Source: Planctomycetota bacterium (GTDB lineage Bacteria; JAJVIF01; JAPKYR01). From it: 53,692 nt of DNA. Numbering within the stretch: the first letter of the stretch is position 1; each line of letters starts with the position of its first letter. Below are positions 32,851 through 42,698 of this stretch, piece after piece. The notes beneath the pieces are model-generated. The model made no database searches, was not told where the DNA came from, and was given only the letters and a program-made list of their open reading frames with translations. The DNA lies in assembly GCA_030614715.1 (NCBI GenBank), contig JAUWTM010000009.1, positions 1 through 53,692 on the forward strand. The letters run 5' to 3'. The position numbers and the translations under genes were made by a program.

Positions 32851-34038
32851 TTAACAGTACTGCTCGCCCTCGATCCATGTGTGTTCGACCTGCGATCTCA
32901 TATCCAGGGGATGGCCTGAGTAGACCGCAAGGCATGCGAGCCTGCCCTTCTTGATGAAACCGTAGTCCTTGTCGATGTTCAGGAGCTTTGCGGGTTTGCT
33001 TGTCATCATCGCCATTGCCTCATCGTCCGTGCATCCACCCCGAACCGCCATCGCGCCGCACATCCTGAGGTGATGAATCGGCATCACCGGATGGTCGGTC
33101 ATCAGGCACACGTTCGCTCCCGCCTTGTGAAGAACGTACGGGGCTCTCTCATCGCGATACTTGAGCTCGTACTTGACCCTCGCGGTGTCCATCGGACCGA
33201 TAACGCAGGTAATTTTGCGTTTCGCGATGAATTCCGGTATCAGCCAGCCCTCGGTGCAATGCTCCAGAACGACGTTGAACTTGAATTCCTCCGCAAGACG
33301 TATTGCGGTTTCGATGTCGTCACGACGGTGCACATGCCAGCGTGACGGAATCTTCTTTTCGAGCAACATCGCCAGGTGCTCTTTGCCGAGATCGATATCA
33401 AAGGGCTTTGGCTCTTCCTTTTTCTTCTTTCCCCTGCCGCCCTTCTTCTCGCTTTTCTCAGCAGCATCGCGTTTTTTCATGTAGTTCCGGACTTCGATTA
33501 AAATTTTCCTTATCAAGCCCGCACTCGCCATACGCGTATGCGGCGCCTTGTTCAGCGACTGTCCTACCCTGAACGGATTTTCACCAAGCGCCATTTTCAT
33601 GCCATGATAGCCGTCGATCAACATGTCCTCGAGCGTCTCGCCGTAGCATTTGATCACTGAACACATTCCGCCAAAGAGGTTTGCCGAACCGGGGAACGAT
33701 CCGACAGCGAATACCCCACCGCGACGGGCATCCTCAAACGCCATGTCCTTCGGGAAGATAGCATCCATCGAGCGGACGTAAGCCGTATTGTAATCGCCGT
33801 ACTCGTTAGCCTGCACGCCAATCTGCCCGACACCATCCTCAAACAGTCCGAGATGGCAGTGAGCGTCGACAAGTCCCGGTGCGAGGAACTGTCCTGATTT
33901 CAGCTTAACCGTTTCAGTTCCCTTCGGGGCTGTGAGATTCACTCCCACCCTCTGGATTTTCTTCCCTTTGACGAGGACATCGACTCCCTTCCTGAAGCCG
34001 TCTTCGAGGTATACCGTACCGCCGGTGAATAGGGTCAT
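32851..34038 (-). CDS. Cytoplasmic amidohydrolase-family protein (imidazolonepropionase-like)
   Basis: 395 residues; GAGGAG precedes the ATG; no signal peptide. Amidohydrolase features in order: an N-terminal beta segment (TGGTVYLEDG, VLVKGKKIQRVG), the metal motif VDAHCHLG (His60, His62), WHVHRRDDIETAI, LEHCTEG, LMTDHPVMPIHHLRMCGAMAVRGG with the catalytic Asp, and the closing TSKPAKLLNIDKDYGFIKKGRLACLAVY with IEGEQYC. It should hydrolyse a cyclic amide or amide-like substrate with bound metal, or act as a peptidase-like member. Odd point: a Lys/Glu-rich insert around residues 180-215 (KKRDAAEKSEKKGGRGKKKK) between the conserved blocks. Substrate unknown. Confidence 0.88.
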   Translation of the reverse strand: MTLFTGGTVYLEDGFRKGVDVLVKGKKIQRVGVNLTAPKGTETVKLKSGQFLAPGLVDAHCHLGLFEDGVGQIGVQANEYGDYNTAYVRSMDAIFPKDMAFEDARRGGVFAVGSFPGSANLFGGMCSVIKCYGETLEDMLIDGYHGMKMALGENPFRVGQSLNKAPHTRMASAGLIRKILIEVRNYMKKRDAAEKSEKKGGRGKKKKEEPKPFDIDLGKEHLAMLLEKKIPSRWHVHRRDDIETAIRLAEEFKFNVVLEHCTEGWLIPEFIAKRKITCVIGPMDTARVKYELKYRDERAPYVLHKAGANVCLMTDHPVMPIHHLRMCGAMAVRGGCTDDEAMAMMTSKPAKLLNIDKDYGFIKKGRLACLAVYSGHPLDMRSQVEHTWIEGEQYC

Positions 34039-34125
34039 TGTTCACTCCTCGGTGGATCAAGTTGGTTGACAGCGGCAACTAGTATAAGGAGAATTAACGG
34101 AAACGCAATGTGCAGGTTAAATTAT

Positions 34126-34174
34126 CATGCCCGGGTCGGGCATGGGACTGGTATTCATGCCCGGGTCGGGCATG
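34126..34174. repeat. Paired identical palindromes, copy 6
   Basis: CATGCCCGGGTCGGGCATG occurs twice, exactly 30 bases apart (34126-34144 and 34156-34174), separated by GGACTGGTATT. Arm CATGCCCG, centre GGT. It lies between the divergent amidohydrolase and S41 genes. Confidence 0.9.
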
Positions 34175-34211
34175 ATACACAGGCAGGACTTGCGATTTAC
34201 ACCTGTCACCG

Positions 34212-34239
34212 TTAACCTGCTCCTTAATATCAATAGAAT
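34212..34239 (+). promoter_or_regulatory. Possible promoter for the tricorn-like protease
   Basis: TTAACC and TAGAAT are 16 bases apart; the leader is about 16 bases with GAGG before the ATG. Confidence 0.3.
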
Positions 34240-34261
34240 AAATCGCCTGATGTGAGGAATC

Positions 34262-37200
34262 ATGACTCGATACCCCGCTTCGTTACTCACCGTTATCCTG
34301 CTGCTTACGATCGTCACAATGGGAACCGCTCGCGCCGACATGGGTGGACCTGTAAGTGTTGAATTCGGACGGTACCCCGCTCCGTCATCAGATGGCAACA
34401 CTCTCGCCTTTTCATGGGCAGGAGATCTATGGACAGTCCCGATAACAGGCGGTCAGGCAACACGTCTGACGTCATCAACCGGCTACGACTGGAACCCCAT
34501 ATGGAGTCCCGACGGATCGAAGATAGCGTTCATGAGCGACCGTTACGGATCTGAGGACCTTTACGTGATCAACGCTCGCGGTGGTACTCCAGAGAGAATC
34601 ACTTTTTCGACAAACAACGACTACCTTTCCAGTTGGTTGCCTGATGGATCGGGGCTGGTTTTCTCAAGCAGGCGTGGCGGTCCCTGGCCCGATAATCGTG
34701 AACCTCATATCATTTATTTCGATTCACCCGATGGGTACGGGCCATCAGCCCCCGAGAAAATTTTTCACTGCCCGGGCTACGGGGCAGTTTACAGTCCCGA
34801 CGAAAGCCTCATAGCGTTTGAGTTCGGACCGGGTAATGGTTACCGCGAAGGATACCGGGGCACTCACAAGGAGGACATCTGGGTCTACAACACCGGTAAC
34901 GGTCAGTTCACGCAGGTGACGAATAACGATGTCGGTAACATGAATCCGACGTGGTCCGCTGATGGATCACTTCTCTATTACCGGAGTGAAGAAAGCGGTG
35001 TCGGTAACCTGTGGTCATGGAACCCAGCGGTTGGCAACATGAACATGGTCACACATGTCCGTGAAACCGGCCTGTGGCATCCGAGGATCGGAGGTCCTGC
35101 AGGTGCCGAGGTGGTGGCGTACGAATGGATGGGCGGAATTTACATACAGTCGCTTCCCGATGGTGATGCGCGAGAAATTCGCATCACGGCATGGCTCGAT
35201 GAGGACCCAAACACCCCGTACGACCTTACGAGATCGAACGGTGCAACAGAATACAAGGTCAGTCCCGATGGAAATGAGATTGCGTTCGTCGTCCGAGGTG
35301 AAATTTTCTGCGTCCGTACCGACGGAATCGGGGGAACTACGGCTGCAAGGCTGACAAATCATCCTGCGCGCGACTGGGAGATCTCATGGTATCCGCGCGG
35401 TGACGCGATCATGTTCACGTCCGATCGCGACGGTTACGAGCAAATCTACTGGGTTGTTTCAGACGATCCGGATCACGAGCGATTGAGTGAAAGTCATCGT
35501 TTCAGGATCGAAAAATTATTCGAATCTGCCGACCAGTGCTGGAACACCGTGGTTGCTCCTGTTCCACCCGATGCAGAAGAAGCTCTCCCTGACCCGGAAG
35601 ACATTAAGATCGCGTATACAAGGAACAGAGGCGATCTCTGGCTGATGGACGGTAACGGAGATAACCACCGTCAGCTTTATACGCACTGGGGAACGATGAA
35701 CATCGCATTTTCACCCGATGCAAGGTGGCTTGCGTATTCCCGTCAGGATGATGATTACAACATCGATGTATTCATAGCCGCTGTCGACCCGGAGGACCCT
35801 CAACTGAGTCCCTGTCCGACCGAGGGCTGGCAGCCGTTCCCCGGATCGAACATGAGGTGGGACGCGGAGCCCTCATGGGCGGATGGTGAAGTCAATATTA
35901 CACGTCACCCGGACGATGACTGGATGCCCGTCTGGTCACCTGACGGCACAAAAATAGGATTCACAGCGTCGCGGAACCTGGATAACATCGATGCGTACTT
36001 CGTTTTTCTACAGCAGTCGGATGAGGAACGGTCGGTAGCGGAATGGGAGGCAGAAGCAGAACCGCTTCCGCCGCTCCCAGCTCTCGAGGAAGAGAAAGAA
36101 GAGGAACCCGAAGAAGAACCTGCCGAAGATGAGGAGGAGATGGAAGAGGAGGAACCCGAGGAAGAGCCCTTTGTGGTTAACATAGATTTTGCGAACATCC
36201 ACAGCCGTGCAAGGCGGCTCACATCGGGACAGGGAAACGAAACTCTCTGGGCGATCTCCCCCAATGGCGAGACAATCGTATACAGCTCCAACACCGGCGG
36301 AACCAACGATCTCTGGAGCGTCCGCTGGACAGGCGAGGACACAAGTAAACTTGCAGGAAACGTGTTTGCGGACTATGTCGTGTGGCATCCGGAAGCCAAC
36401 AGGATTTTCTACCTTTCAGGATCGCGAATAAGCTCGGTCAACAGCAACGCAGGCGACGCTCAGACGCATAACTTCCGCGCGACGCTGCACATCGATCCAC
36501 AGCTCGAACGTCTTTTCAAATTCAACGAGGTCTGGCGCGAGGAAAACCGTCAGTTCTACGATCCCGATTTCCACGGAACCGACTGGGCGGCGATGCACGA
36601 TGATTACAAGCCGCTCGTGATGGCGTCGAGGCATTATCGCGACTTCAACGATGCAATGAACACGATGCTGGGCCGCATGAACGCAAGTCACCTTTCGTTC
36701 AGGGATGCAGAACGCGGTCCATACGCTGTCGAAACCGGTTACGCCGGCTGGGGACTCGCGTCGACCGACGAACCCGGGATGCTGGTCGAATGGATCACGC
36801 CGTTCAGCCCGATAACCGAGGAGGGAATCGATCTCGATGTCGGAGATCGGATTGTCAACATCAATGGTTACGATGTCGGAGGGTACGGCGACGATCCTAT
36901 CGGTAACTGGTGGCGTGCGATGGAGTTCACGCACAACACGGAGATCGAGATCGGCATTATCGACCATGATTCCGAAACCGGCGAACCTCGATGGGTTCGT
37001 GTAACTCCGACCGGTTACTCAGGCTGGAACACAATGGAGTACGAGGCATGGCTTGCAGGAAACCGAGATATAACTGACGAATTATCCAGCGGACAGTTCG
37101 GATACCTGCACATCCCGAGGATGTACGAGGGCCAGATGGAACGGTTCGAGCAGGACCTGTTCACTGTCGGTTACGGCATGGATGGATTGATCATCGATGT

Positions 37201-37681
37201 GCGATGGAATTCCGGAGGCTGGGTGTCGGACCTGCTCCTGACTATGTTAAACACACCGCGTCACGCGCTTACACGTCCTCGAGACGGCGATCTCGGTTAT
37301 CCCGAGGACCGCACACCGTTCTATACGACCACCGTCCCGATTGTCGTCCTTGTAAACGAGTATTCATACTCAAACGCAGAAGTTTTCGCTCATGCAATCA
37401 ACAACCTTGATCGGGGACTGATAATCGGATGGCCCACCGCAGGCGGAGTGATCTCAACAGGCGGGACAACCACATCGGACGGAAGTTACCTGAGCCTTCC
37501 AAGGCGCGGCTGGTGGGCGCTTGACCAGGATACCGGGGAACTCATGTACGGCCTTGAGCACAACGGTGTAATACCTGACGTACTGATCTACATGCTGCCG
37601 GATGACATCGCCCACGAACGCGATCCGCAACTGGCGACGGCAATCGAGAACCTGCTGAATGAGATAGGTATGAGACCTTAA
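34262..37681 (+). CDS. Secreted tricorn-like S41 family protease
   Basis: 1139 residues with a Sec signal ending TARAD (near 26) and no lipobox. Residues about 30-595 are TolB/WD40-like propeller repeats (APSSDGNTLAFSWAGDLW, NPIWSPDGSKIAFMSDRYGSEDLYVI, FSPDARWLAYSRQDDDYNI, MPVWSPDGTKIGFTASR). A very acidic Glu/Pro stretch sits at about 600-637, then a second propeller part and a C1-like helical part (LFKFNEVWREENRQFYDPDFHGTDW). A PDZ domain is at about 823-910 and an S41 core at about 943-1113. The nucleophile is Ser1037 in VNEYSYSNAEVF, followed by GWPTAGGVISTGG. The order matches the tricorn protease family of peptide-degrading enzymes, here exported. The acidic insert is unusual. Confidence 0.92.
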   Translation: MTRYPASLLTVILLLTIVTMGTARADMGGPVSVEFGRYPAPSSDGNTLAFSWAGDLWTVPITGGQATRLTSSTGYDWNPIWSPDGSKIAFMSDRYGSEDLYVINARGGTPERITFSTNNDYLSSWLPDGSGLVFSSRRGGPWPDNREPHIIYFDSPDGYGPSAPEKIFHCPGYGAVYSPDESLIAFEFGPGNGYREGYRGTHKEDIWVYNTGNGQFTQVTNNDVGNMNPTWSADGSLLYYRSEESGVGNLWSWNPAVGNMNMVTHVRETGLWHPRIGGPAGAEVVAYEWMGGIYIQSLPDGDAREIRITAWLDEDPNTPYDLTRSNGATEYKVSPDGNEIAFVVRGEIFCVRTDGIGGTTAARLTNHPARDWEISWYPRGDAIMFTSDRDGYEQIYWVVSDDPDHERLSESHRFRIEKLFESADQCWNTVVAPVPPDAEEALPDPEDIKIAYTRNRGDLWLMDGNGDNHRQLYTHWGTMNIAFSPDARWLAYSRQDDDYNIDVFIAAVDPEDPQLSPCPTEGWQPFPGSNMRWDAEPSWADGEVNITRHPDDDWMPVWSPDGTKIGFTASRNLDNIDAYFVFLQQSDEERSVAEWEAEAEPLPPLPALEEEKEEEPEEEPAEDEEEMEEEEPEEEPFVVNIDFANIHSRARRLTSGQGNETLWAISPNGETIVYSSNTGGTNDLWSVRWTGEDTSKLAGNVFADYVVWHPEANRIFYLSGSRISSVNSNAGDAQTHNFRATLHIDPQLERLFKFNEVWREENRQFYDPDFHGTDWAAMHDDYKPLVMASRHYRDFNDAMNTMLGRMNASHLSFRDAERGPYAVETGYAGWGLASTDEPGMLVEWITPFSPITEEGIDLDVGDRIVNINGYDVGGYGDDPIGNWWRAMEFTHNTEIEIGIIDHDSETGEPRWVRVTPTGYSGWNTMEYEAWLAGNRDITDELSSGQFGYLHIPRMYEGQMERFEQDLFTVGYGMDGLIIDVRWNSGGWVSDLLLTMLNTPRHALTRPRDGDLGYPEDRTPFYTTTVPIVVLVNEYSYSNAEVFAHAINNLDRGLIIGWPTAGGVISTGGTTTSDGSYLSLPRRGWWALDQDTGELMYGLEHNGVIPDVLIYMLPDDIAHERDPQLATAIENLLNEIGMRP

Positions 37682-37873
37682 ATTCCTGCCAGCTTAATGC
37701 AATGGGAACAACGGTGCCTTCAGCACATCTGTGTTTAGTGGCAATTCTTCAGCGAGCATCCGATGCTGGAATGAACAACGGCAGACAGTAAATTACCTGA
37801 CCTTCCGATATTAATCTGAATTCCCGTCCCCGTGGACATTGTACCGGGATGTGTGTATTTTCATGTAAGGAAT

Positions 37874-39424
37874 ATGGTAGTCGCGTACAGAATCAAATTC
37901 CCGATCGTAATTTTCATCACCACAGTTTGGGTATTACTCACCGGCTGTGGGAATTCCGATAATATCAATGATCCCGTGTGCCCTTCGATTAATACCGGGA
38001 GCGTATGTGACCCTGTCAATTCCACTAATGAAACGAGACTGGAACCCGATGCAATTGAAATATCCGTAGACCAGTTAGAGGAAGAAATCCCGCTCACTGA
38101 CCCAACCTGCATCATCCACACTGATAAGCCTGAAGCACCGGATCTCTGGAATACAGGAACATCGTCGACCGGCGATCTATCCTTTCCGGATCTGTTCGCA
38201 CCCGACAATAGGACTATCTGGCAGTCCGCGATTCCATATGGGTCAGGCACTCTTGAATCATTCACACCTGAGACTCAATTTTCACCGTACAGTCAGATCC
38301 AGATGCTCCCAATCCCGCCTCTGGTGCCGGTTTCATGCTATCCGGACATCGCAACCGAAGGAACTCCGGTTGGCTCAGAGGGATATTCCGTGCGCGAGTG
38401 CATATGCTTCGCTCAACAGCTTAGAATCCGTCAGGACGGCGTGATTTATATGATCGAGATGTACGCAGAGGACCTTACTGATACTGACCGATTGATCCTG
38501 ACAATCTGGCGTCAGTACGGAGACACATTTTTTCGCTTCGCGGAATCGGAAAATCTCATCGGTCATCTCGTCCCGAACCAGGTTAACGAAGTGATGCTGA
38601 ATGAACCGATTACTGGAGTGCTCGAGGGTGACTTCTACGGTTTCAGGATTCACCAGTCCGGTATGGAAGTCAGAACGCAACTTGTACGAAGCGATGTTTA
38701 CCACGGTCATATATTCTGGAAGAACGAAAATGCCGGTGATTCGGATGTAGACTGGTTTGGAGGCCATGATGATGCCAGTCCTCATGGTCGGGGGATCACG
38801 GCCAGGCTGTACATGCGGCCACCGGATATCGTTGCAATCGGCGATTCAATCGTCTCCGGCCATCCACATCACACGTCATTTATCGAGCCGATTCACAGGA
38901 CCAATATCGAAGCCTCGTTCCCATACTGGGTACGGACTCAGCTCGGAGTGTCCAGCCAGACCATGGGGATTGGAAACACAAGCATCGGTGAAATCGAAGC
39001 GAGATTCGCAGCTGACTGCGTCAACCTCAGACCGCGTGTCGCGATCATCGAGGGAGGAATAAAGGACCTGAACCTGGGTACGTCCACAGCGGATTACCTT
39101 ACGTCCTGGGAAAACGTACTGGATCAATGCGAAAAGGGTGGCATACAGGCAATCGTTCTCGGAATTTTGCCGTGGACCAGCGGTTCAGATTCACAGATGA
39201 TACGTCGCGACGCACTAAACGCAATGGTAAGCGACCTGGTAAAATCGTACGATGGTTATCTGTTTGTCGACACAGACACAATCATAGGCACACACCGCGT
39301 CGGCGGAGAACCCGGAAACCTTTGGGACATCCGGGATCAGTACGACTGCGATGGCATCCATTACACACAACAGGGATATTATAAAATCGCCTCCGCGGTA
39401 GTCGACGCAATTATCCATCAATAA
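37874..39424 (+). CDS. SGNH-hydrolase (GDSL-like) lipoprotein
   Basis: 516 residues from ATG 37874 (a GTG 14 codons earlier is possible; the ribosome site AAGGA is close to the ATG). Lipobox LTGC with Cys25. Residues about 60-310 form an accessory region with no family I recognise. Residues about 318-516 are an SGNH/GDSL esterase: VAIGDSIVSG with Ser325, GIGNTSIGEIEARF (block II), IIEGGIKDLNLG (block III) and DGIHYTQQGYYKIA with Asp493 and His496. Block III normally reads GxND; here Lys stands where the Asn oxyanion ligand is expected. The enzyme may still act as an esterase or deacetylase on surface glycans or lipids, or it may be impaired. Stand-alone gene. Confidence 0.83.
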   Translation: MVVAYRIKFPIVIFITTVWVLLTGCGNSDNINDPVCPSINTGSVCDPVNSTNETRLEPDAIEISVDQLEEEIPLTDPTCIIHTDKPEAPDLWNTGTSSTGDLSFPDLFAPDNRTIWQSAIPYGSGTLESFTPETQFSPYSQIQMLPIPPLVPVSCYPDIATEGTPVGSEGYSVRECICFAQQLRIRQDGVIYMIEMYAEDLTDTDRLILTIWRQYGDTFFRFAESENLIGHLVPNQVNEVMLNEPITGVLEGDFYGFRIHQSGMEVRTQLVRSDVYHGHIFWKNENAGDSDVDWFGGHDDASPHGRGITARLYMRPPDIVAIGDSIVSGHPHHTSFIEPIHRTNIEASFPYWVRTQLGVSSQTMGIGNTSIGEIEARFAADCVNLRPRVAIIEGGIKDLNLGTSTADYLTSWENVLDQCEKGGIQAIVLGILPWTSGSDSQMIRRDALNAMVSDLVKSYDGYLFVDTDTIIGTHRVGGEPGNLWDIRDQYDCDGIHYTQQGYYKIASAVVDAIIHQ

Positions 39425-39566
39425 CAGAATCATATTAAGTCCAATTGGTTAGCATTCAACCTCTTTAATAAGCCCTGACGATCCCCAATTGATATTAATT
39501 CTGGAGTCCTGTACACCCCGACCGGGCAGGTACTCATATTGACTTGTACTTCGCGGGAGGAAGTAA

Positions 39567-42500
39567 ATGAAGCAGCACGGATGGATCATTGTCCTTGGGA
39601 TGCTGATGACGTGTTACGTCGTCTGGGCAGGATGTAATGGTGGAACACCGACACCGGTAATGCCTGAATTCCCATCGGGAACCGATCCCCGCATCACCGA
39701 TATCAACGTACCGCCTGATACCTCGGACGATCAGGAATCACGGATCGTTCTCGCTTACTACAGGCTGGTAATAAATGAAGAAGGGGAATGCTCCATCAAC
39801 CCGGTCAGGCAGGCCGAGGCGCATATCGATGTCACCAGTTACATTTTCCCGCCGTCATGTTCCGACTGTTTTACCGGGGAGCTTGTCAGCCTGAACGGAA
39901 ATGACTGGACGTTCAATTTCACACTGAAAAATCCCACGAACATAACAGGCTACGACGTCCGCGCGATCCTTCTAGACACAGGCCAGATTTCGCTCATCAC
40001 GCAGCCTGATTCATACACAACCGCGTTTGCGGAAGAATCAGATACGACACCACGAAATCCGTACTACATCTTTGACAGCCTCCAGGGGCAGAACGAGTGG
40101 GGACCGCTCACGACCGGAAGTCGCGAGGTTTCACTCACACGGCCCGAAGGTGCCGGTTTCTACGAGATCGACATAGTCATCGATGCGTCGTGGCCCGAAA
40201 ACCAGGACGAGCCGGTACAGGTCACGCAGACAGCACTTACAAATGCACTAATACACAACGATGGCAGCGACTCCACCGATCTGACATGTCGAGTCGATGA
40301 CTGGCAGGACAATGTCGACTGGGTAATTGCCGACCTGTCAGAGCTGGGCGGCAGCTCTGCATCGAGGCTCAGTAATCTCGGTAACGGGCAGTACTCCCGC
40401 ACTGGAATTACATGCGCATCCGCAATTGAAGCAGGCACGAAAACAATCTGGATCACCGCGTCGTCCGGGAGCGGTGAAGTGCATAATTACATTACAGTAG
40501 AAGTGAAACAGGGCACGGAACCTCCCCCTCCCCCACCTCCACCACCGGGGGACAACGCGGCATGGACGGTGCTTGTTTATCTTCATGCAACCGATCTTCC
40601 CGACACGTACGACATCAACGAGCTGGAAATGTCGGGATCAATTGACGGTGAGTTGAATTTACTCGTGCTCTGGGACAAGGCGTCGGGCACCGATGTCGTG
40701 CTGAAAATCGAGAACGATCCGGGTGGATACAACGGCACCATTATCAGCAGCCCGGTCGATTCGGGCGACCTCATCCCTCCCGGCGGGCTGGACATGTCAA
40801 GCCCGGACACGTTAGAGGATTTCCTGATCTGGTCGATGGAAGAATACCCCGCAGAGCATTATCTCCTGGACCTGTGGGATCACGGCGGTGGAATTTTTAT
40901 CGGTGCCGATCAACCGGAAATTTACCGTAACGTCTGCGGTGGCCTTTCGCTCTGGGAAATTCGCGACGCATGTGAAAATGCACTTGCTGCTCAGTCGATA
41001 GTTGATAAATTCGACATCATCGGGTTCGACGTGTGCATCCTCGGCTGGATTGAGACCGCATACTGTCTGAAGGATGTCACGGATATTGTCATTGCCAGCG
41101 AGAACAACGAACCGGGTGGTGGATGGGATTACGGACCTCCGTTCATCAACCTGAAATCCAACATTGAAACTTACACATCGGCAGAACTTGCAGCGGACAT
41201 TGTCGATTACTACCTCGTATCCTATACGGACCCGTCACATCCGTACCATTACCTTGCGTCGGACTGTACACAGGCGGCAGCATCGACGTCAGCACTTGTT
41301 GATCACGTAGTTCCCGCGCTTAATTCCTTCTGCTCAGCCCTGATAGACAACCTGTACGATTATGATTTCGAGATTTACTACGCGCGCGAAGAGACAAATT
41401 ACTGGGGACTTCCGGTCAGCGATATCGGGCACTTCGCACAGGCGTGCATCGACGATCCCGACCTGCCGGCTGACATAAAGTCAGCGGCAACAATCCTGGT
41501 TGGTGCAATCGAGGCTGCAATGATCAGTCACGGTCACAACAGCGGAGTTCCGGCCGGGGAATCAGGCTGGAAGATCTGGTGGCCGGAGGATATTACAAGC
41601 GCGAGCGCGGCCCATTACCAGCAGTACCTCGAACCCGGCTACCTGGAATTCAGCGACACGCTCTGGGACGATTTCCTGTTCTCGTACGTTGAAGAAACTC
41701 CCCCGAGCTTCGGGTGTCTTGAGGTCATCGACACGGAATTCGATGATACGATCGGTGGCAACGGCAACGGTGTGATCGAGCAGGGCGAGACGATCGATGT
41801 CACGCTCACCGTAAGGAACAACGGAGACGTCACGGCCACAAATATTGCAGTGTCAATGGCTGTCCATCCGGACTATCTCGATCAATTCTCCATTCTCGAC
41901 GCAACCCAGGGCATCATGGACATCATCGCAGGCGGAACCGGCTTGAACGCGTCACCATTCAGGTTTGTAATTGACGGGATGGCGTCGAGTGGCCAGATCG
42001 CAACGGCAATTGTCGATCTCGAGTGCGATCAGTCGAACACAACCAACGTGCCCGTAACGTTTACGATCGATCCCGCCGACTTCCTCGTGCTTGATCTCGA
42101 CGTCAATGCTACCAGCGCACCAGTAATCATCACGACTTTACAGGGCCTGGGTTATGACGTCGATTCCTCGGATGGTCCGTCGATCGCTGCCACACCGCTG
42201 GATTCGTACGAGGCAGTATTTATTGTGCTCGGAATGTATGACCTGTATTTTTACGTGCAGACACAGGCCGATTACGATGCGCTTGAGGACTACATGAGCG
42301 GTGGCGGGCTGGTATACCTGGAGTCGGGCGAAGCGTGGTACTGGAATGTCCACTTTGAAGGCGGGTCGGATATAGGACCGTTGTTCGGCCTCACATCGGA
42401 TGACGACGGTGCTGCCGACGAGGTTCAGAACCTGAACGGTGAGGTCGGGACGTTCCTTGACGGGCTGTCGTTCACGTACAGCGGTGATGATTTCTTTCCC

Positions 42501-42698
42501 GACTGGCTTGAGGTCAGCGGCGGCACGCTGGTGATGTCGAACGACGTACCGAATTTCGGCATGATGGTGTCGTACGACAGCGGGACGTACAGGAGCGTGG
42601 CGTCGAGCCTTGAGTTCGGGGGATTCGACGACGGCACCGCTCCGAACACGAAGGCAGAACTGATGGGAAGGATAATCAGCTTCCTTTACGGGATGTAA
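39567..42698 (+). CDS. Clostripain-family (C11) cysteine peptidase lipoprotein
   Basis: 1043 residues; GCGGGAGGAAG precedes the ATG. Lipobox WAGC with Cys23. Residues about 44-315 are a diverged shared domain (ESRIVLAYYRLVINEEGE, CSDC, NITGYDVRAILL, DIVIDASW, CRVDDWQDN). A run of nine Pro follows, then the C11 domain (about 330-710): WTVLVYLHATD, LLDLWDHGGG with catalytic His439, and GFDVCILGWIETAY with catalytic Cys490, then the typical SENNEPGGGWDY. C11 enzymes cleave after Arg or similar basic residues. A CARDB-like domain (about 720-830) and a Rossmann-like tail (about 840-1043, VLDLDVNATSAPVIITTLQGLGYDV, SGGGLVYLESGEAW) resembling class I amidotransferase/DUF4350 folds complete it. Exported to the surface. 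Confidence 0.9.
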   Translation: MKQHGWIIVLGMLMTCYVVWAGCNGGTPTPVMPEFPSGTDPRITDINVPPDTSDDQESRIVLAYYRLVINEEGECSINPVRQAEAHIDVTSYIFPPSCSDCFTGELVSLNGNDWTFNFTLKNPTNITGYDVRAILLDTGQISLITQPDSYTTAFAEESDTTPRNPYYIFDSLQGQNEWGPLTTGSREVSLTRPEGAGFYEIDIVIDASWPENQDEPVQVTQTALTNALIHNDGSDSTDLTCRVDDWQDNVDWVIADLSELGGSSASRLSNLGNGQYSRTGITCASAIEAGTKTIWITASSGSGEVHNYITVEVKQGTEPPPPPPPPPGDNAAWTVLVYLHATDLPDTYDINELEMSGSIDGELNLLVLWDKASGTDVVLKIENDPGGYNGTIISSPVDSGDLIPPGGLDMSSPDTLEDFLIWSMEEYPAEHYLLDLWDHGGGIFIGADQPEIYRNVCGGLSLWEIRDACENALAAQSIVDKFDIIGFDVCILGWIETAYCLKDVTDIVIASENNEPGGGWDYGPPFINLKSNIETYTSAELAADIVDYYLVSYTDPSHPYHYLASDCTQAAASTSALVDHVVPALNSFCSALIDNLYDYDFEIYYAREETNYWGLPVSDIGHFAQACIDDPDLPADIKSAATILVGAIEAAMISHGHNSGVPAGESGWKIWWPEDITSASAAHYQQYLEPGYLEFSDTLWDDFLFSYVEETPPSFGCLEVIDTEFDDTIGGNGNGVIEQGETIDVTLTVRNNGDVTATNIAVSMAVHPDYLDQFSILDATQGIMDIIAGGTGLNASPFRFVIDGMASSGQIATAIVDLECDQSNTTNVPVTFTIDPADFLVLDLDVNATSAPVIITTLQGLGYDVDSSDGPSIAATPLDSYEAVFIVLGMYDLYFYVQTQADYDALEDYMSGGGLVYLESGEAWYWNVHFEGGSDIGPLFGLTSDDDGAADEVQNLNGEVGTFLDGLSFTYSGDDFFPDWLEVSGGTLVMSNDVPNFGMMVSYDSGTYRSVASSLEFGGFDDGTAPNTKAELMGRIISFLYGM

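Noticed and set aside
32651-32954. Two 60-codon plus-strand frames across the palindromes
   Set aside because: They translate repeat sequence and have no ribosome sites.
36416-36967. 183-codon minus-strand frame inside the S41 protease
   Set aside because: Mirror of the protease's coding frame; no ribosome site, no recognisable domain.
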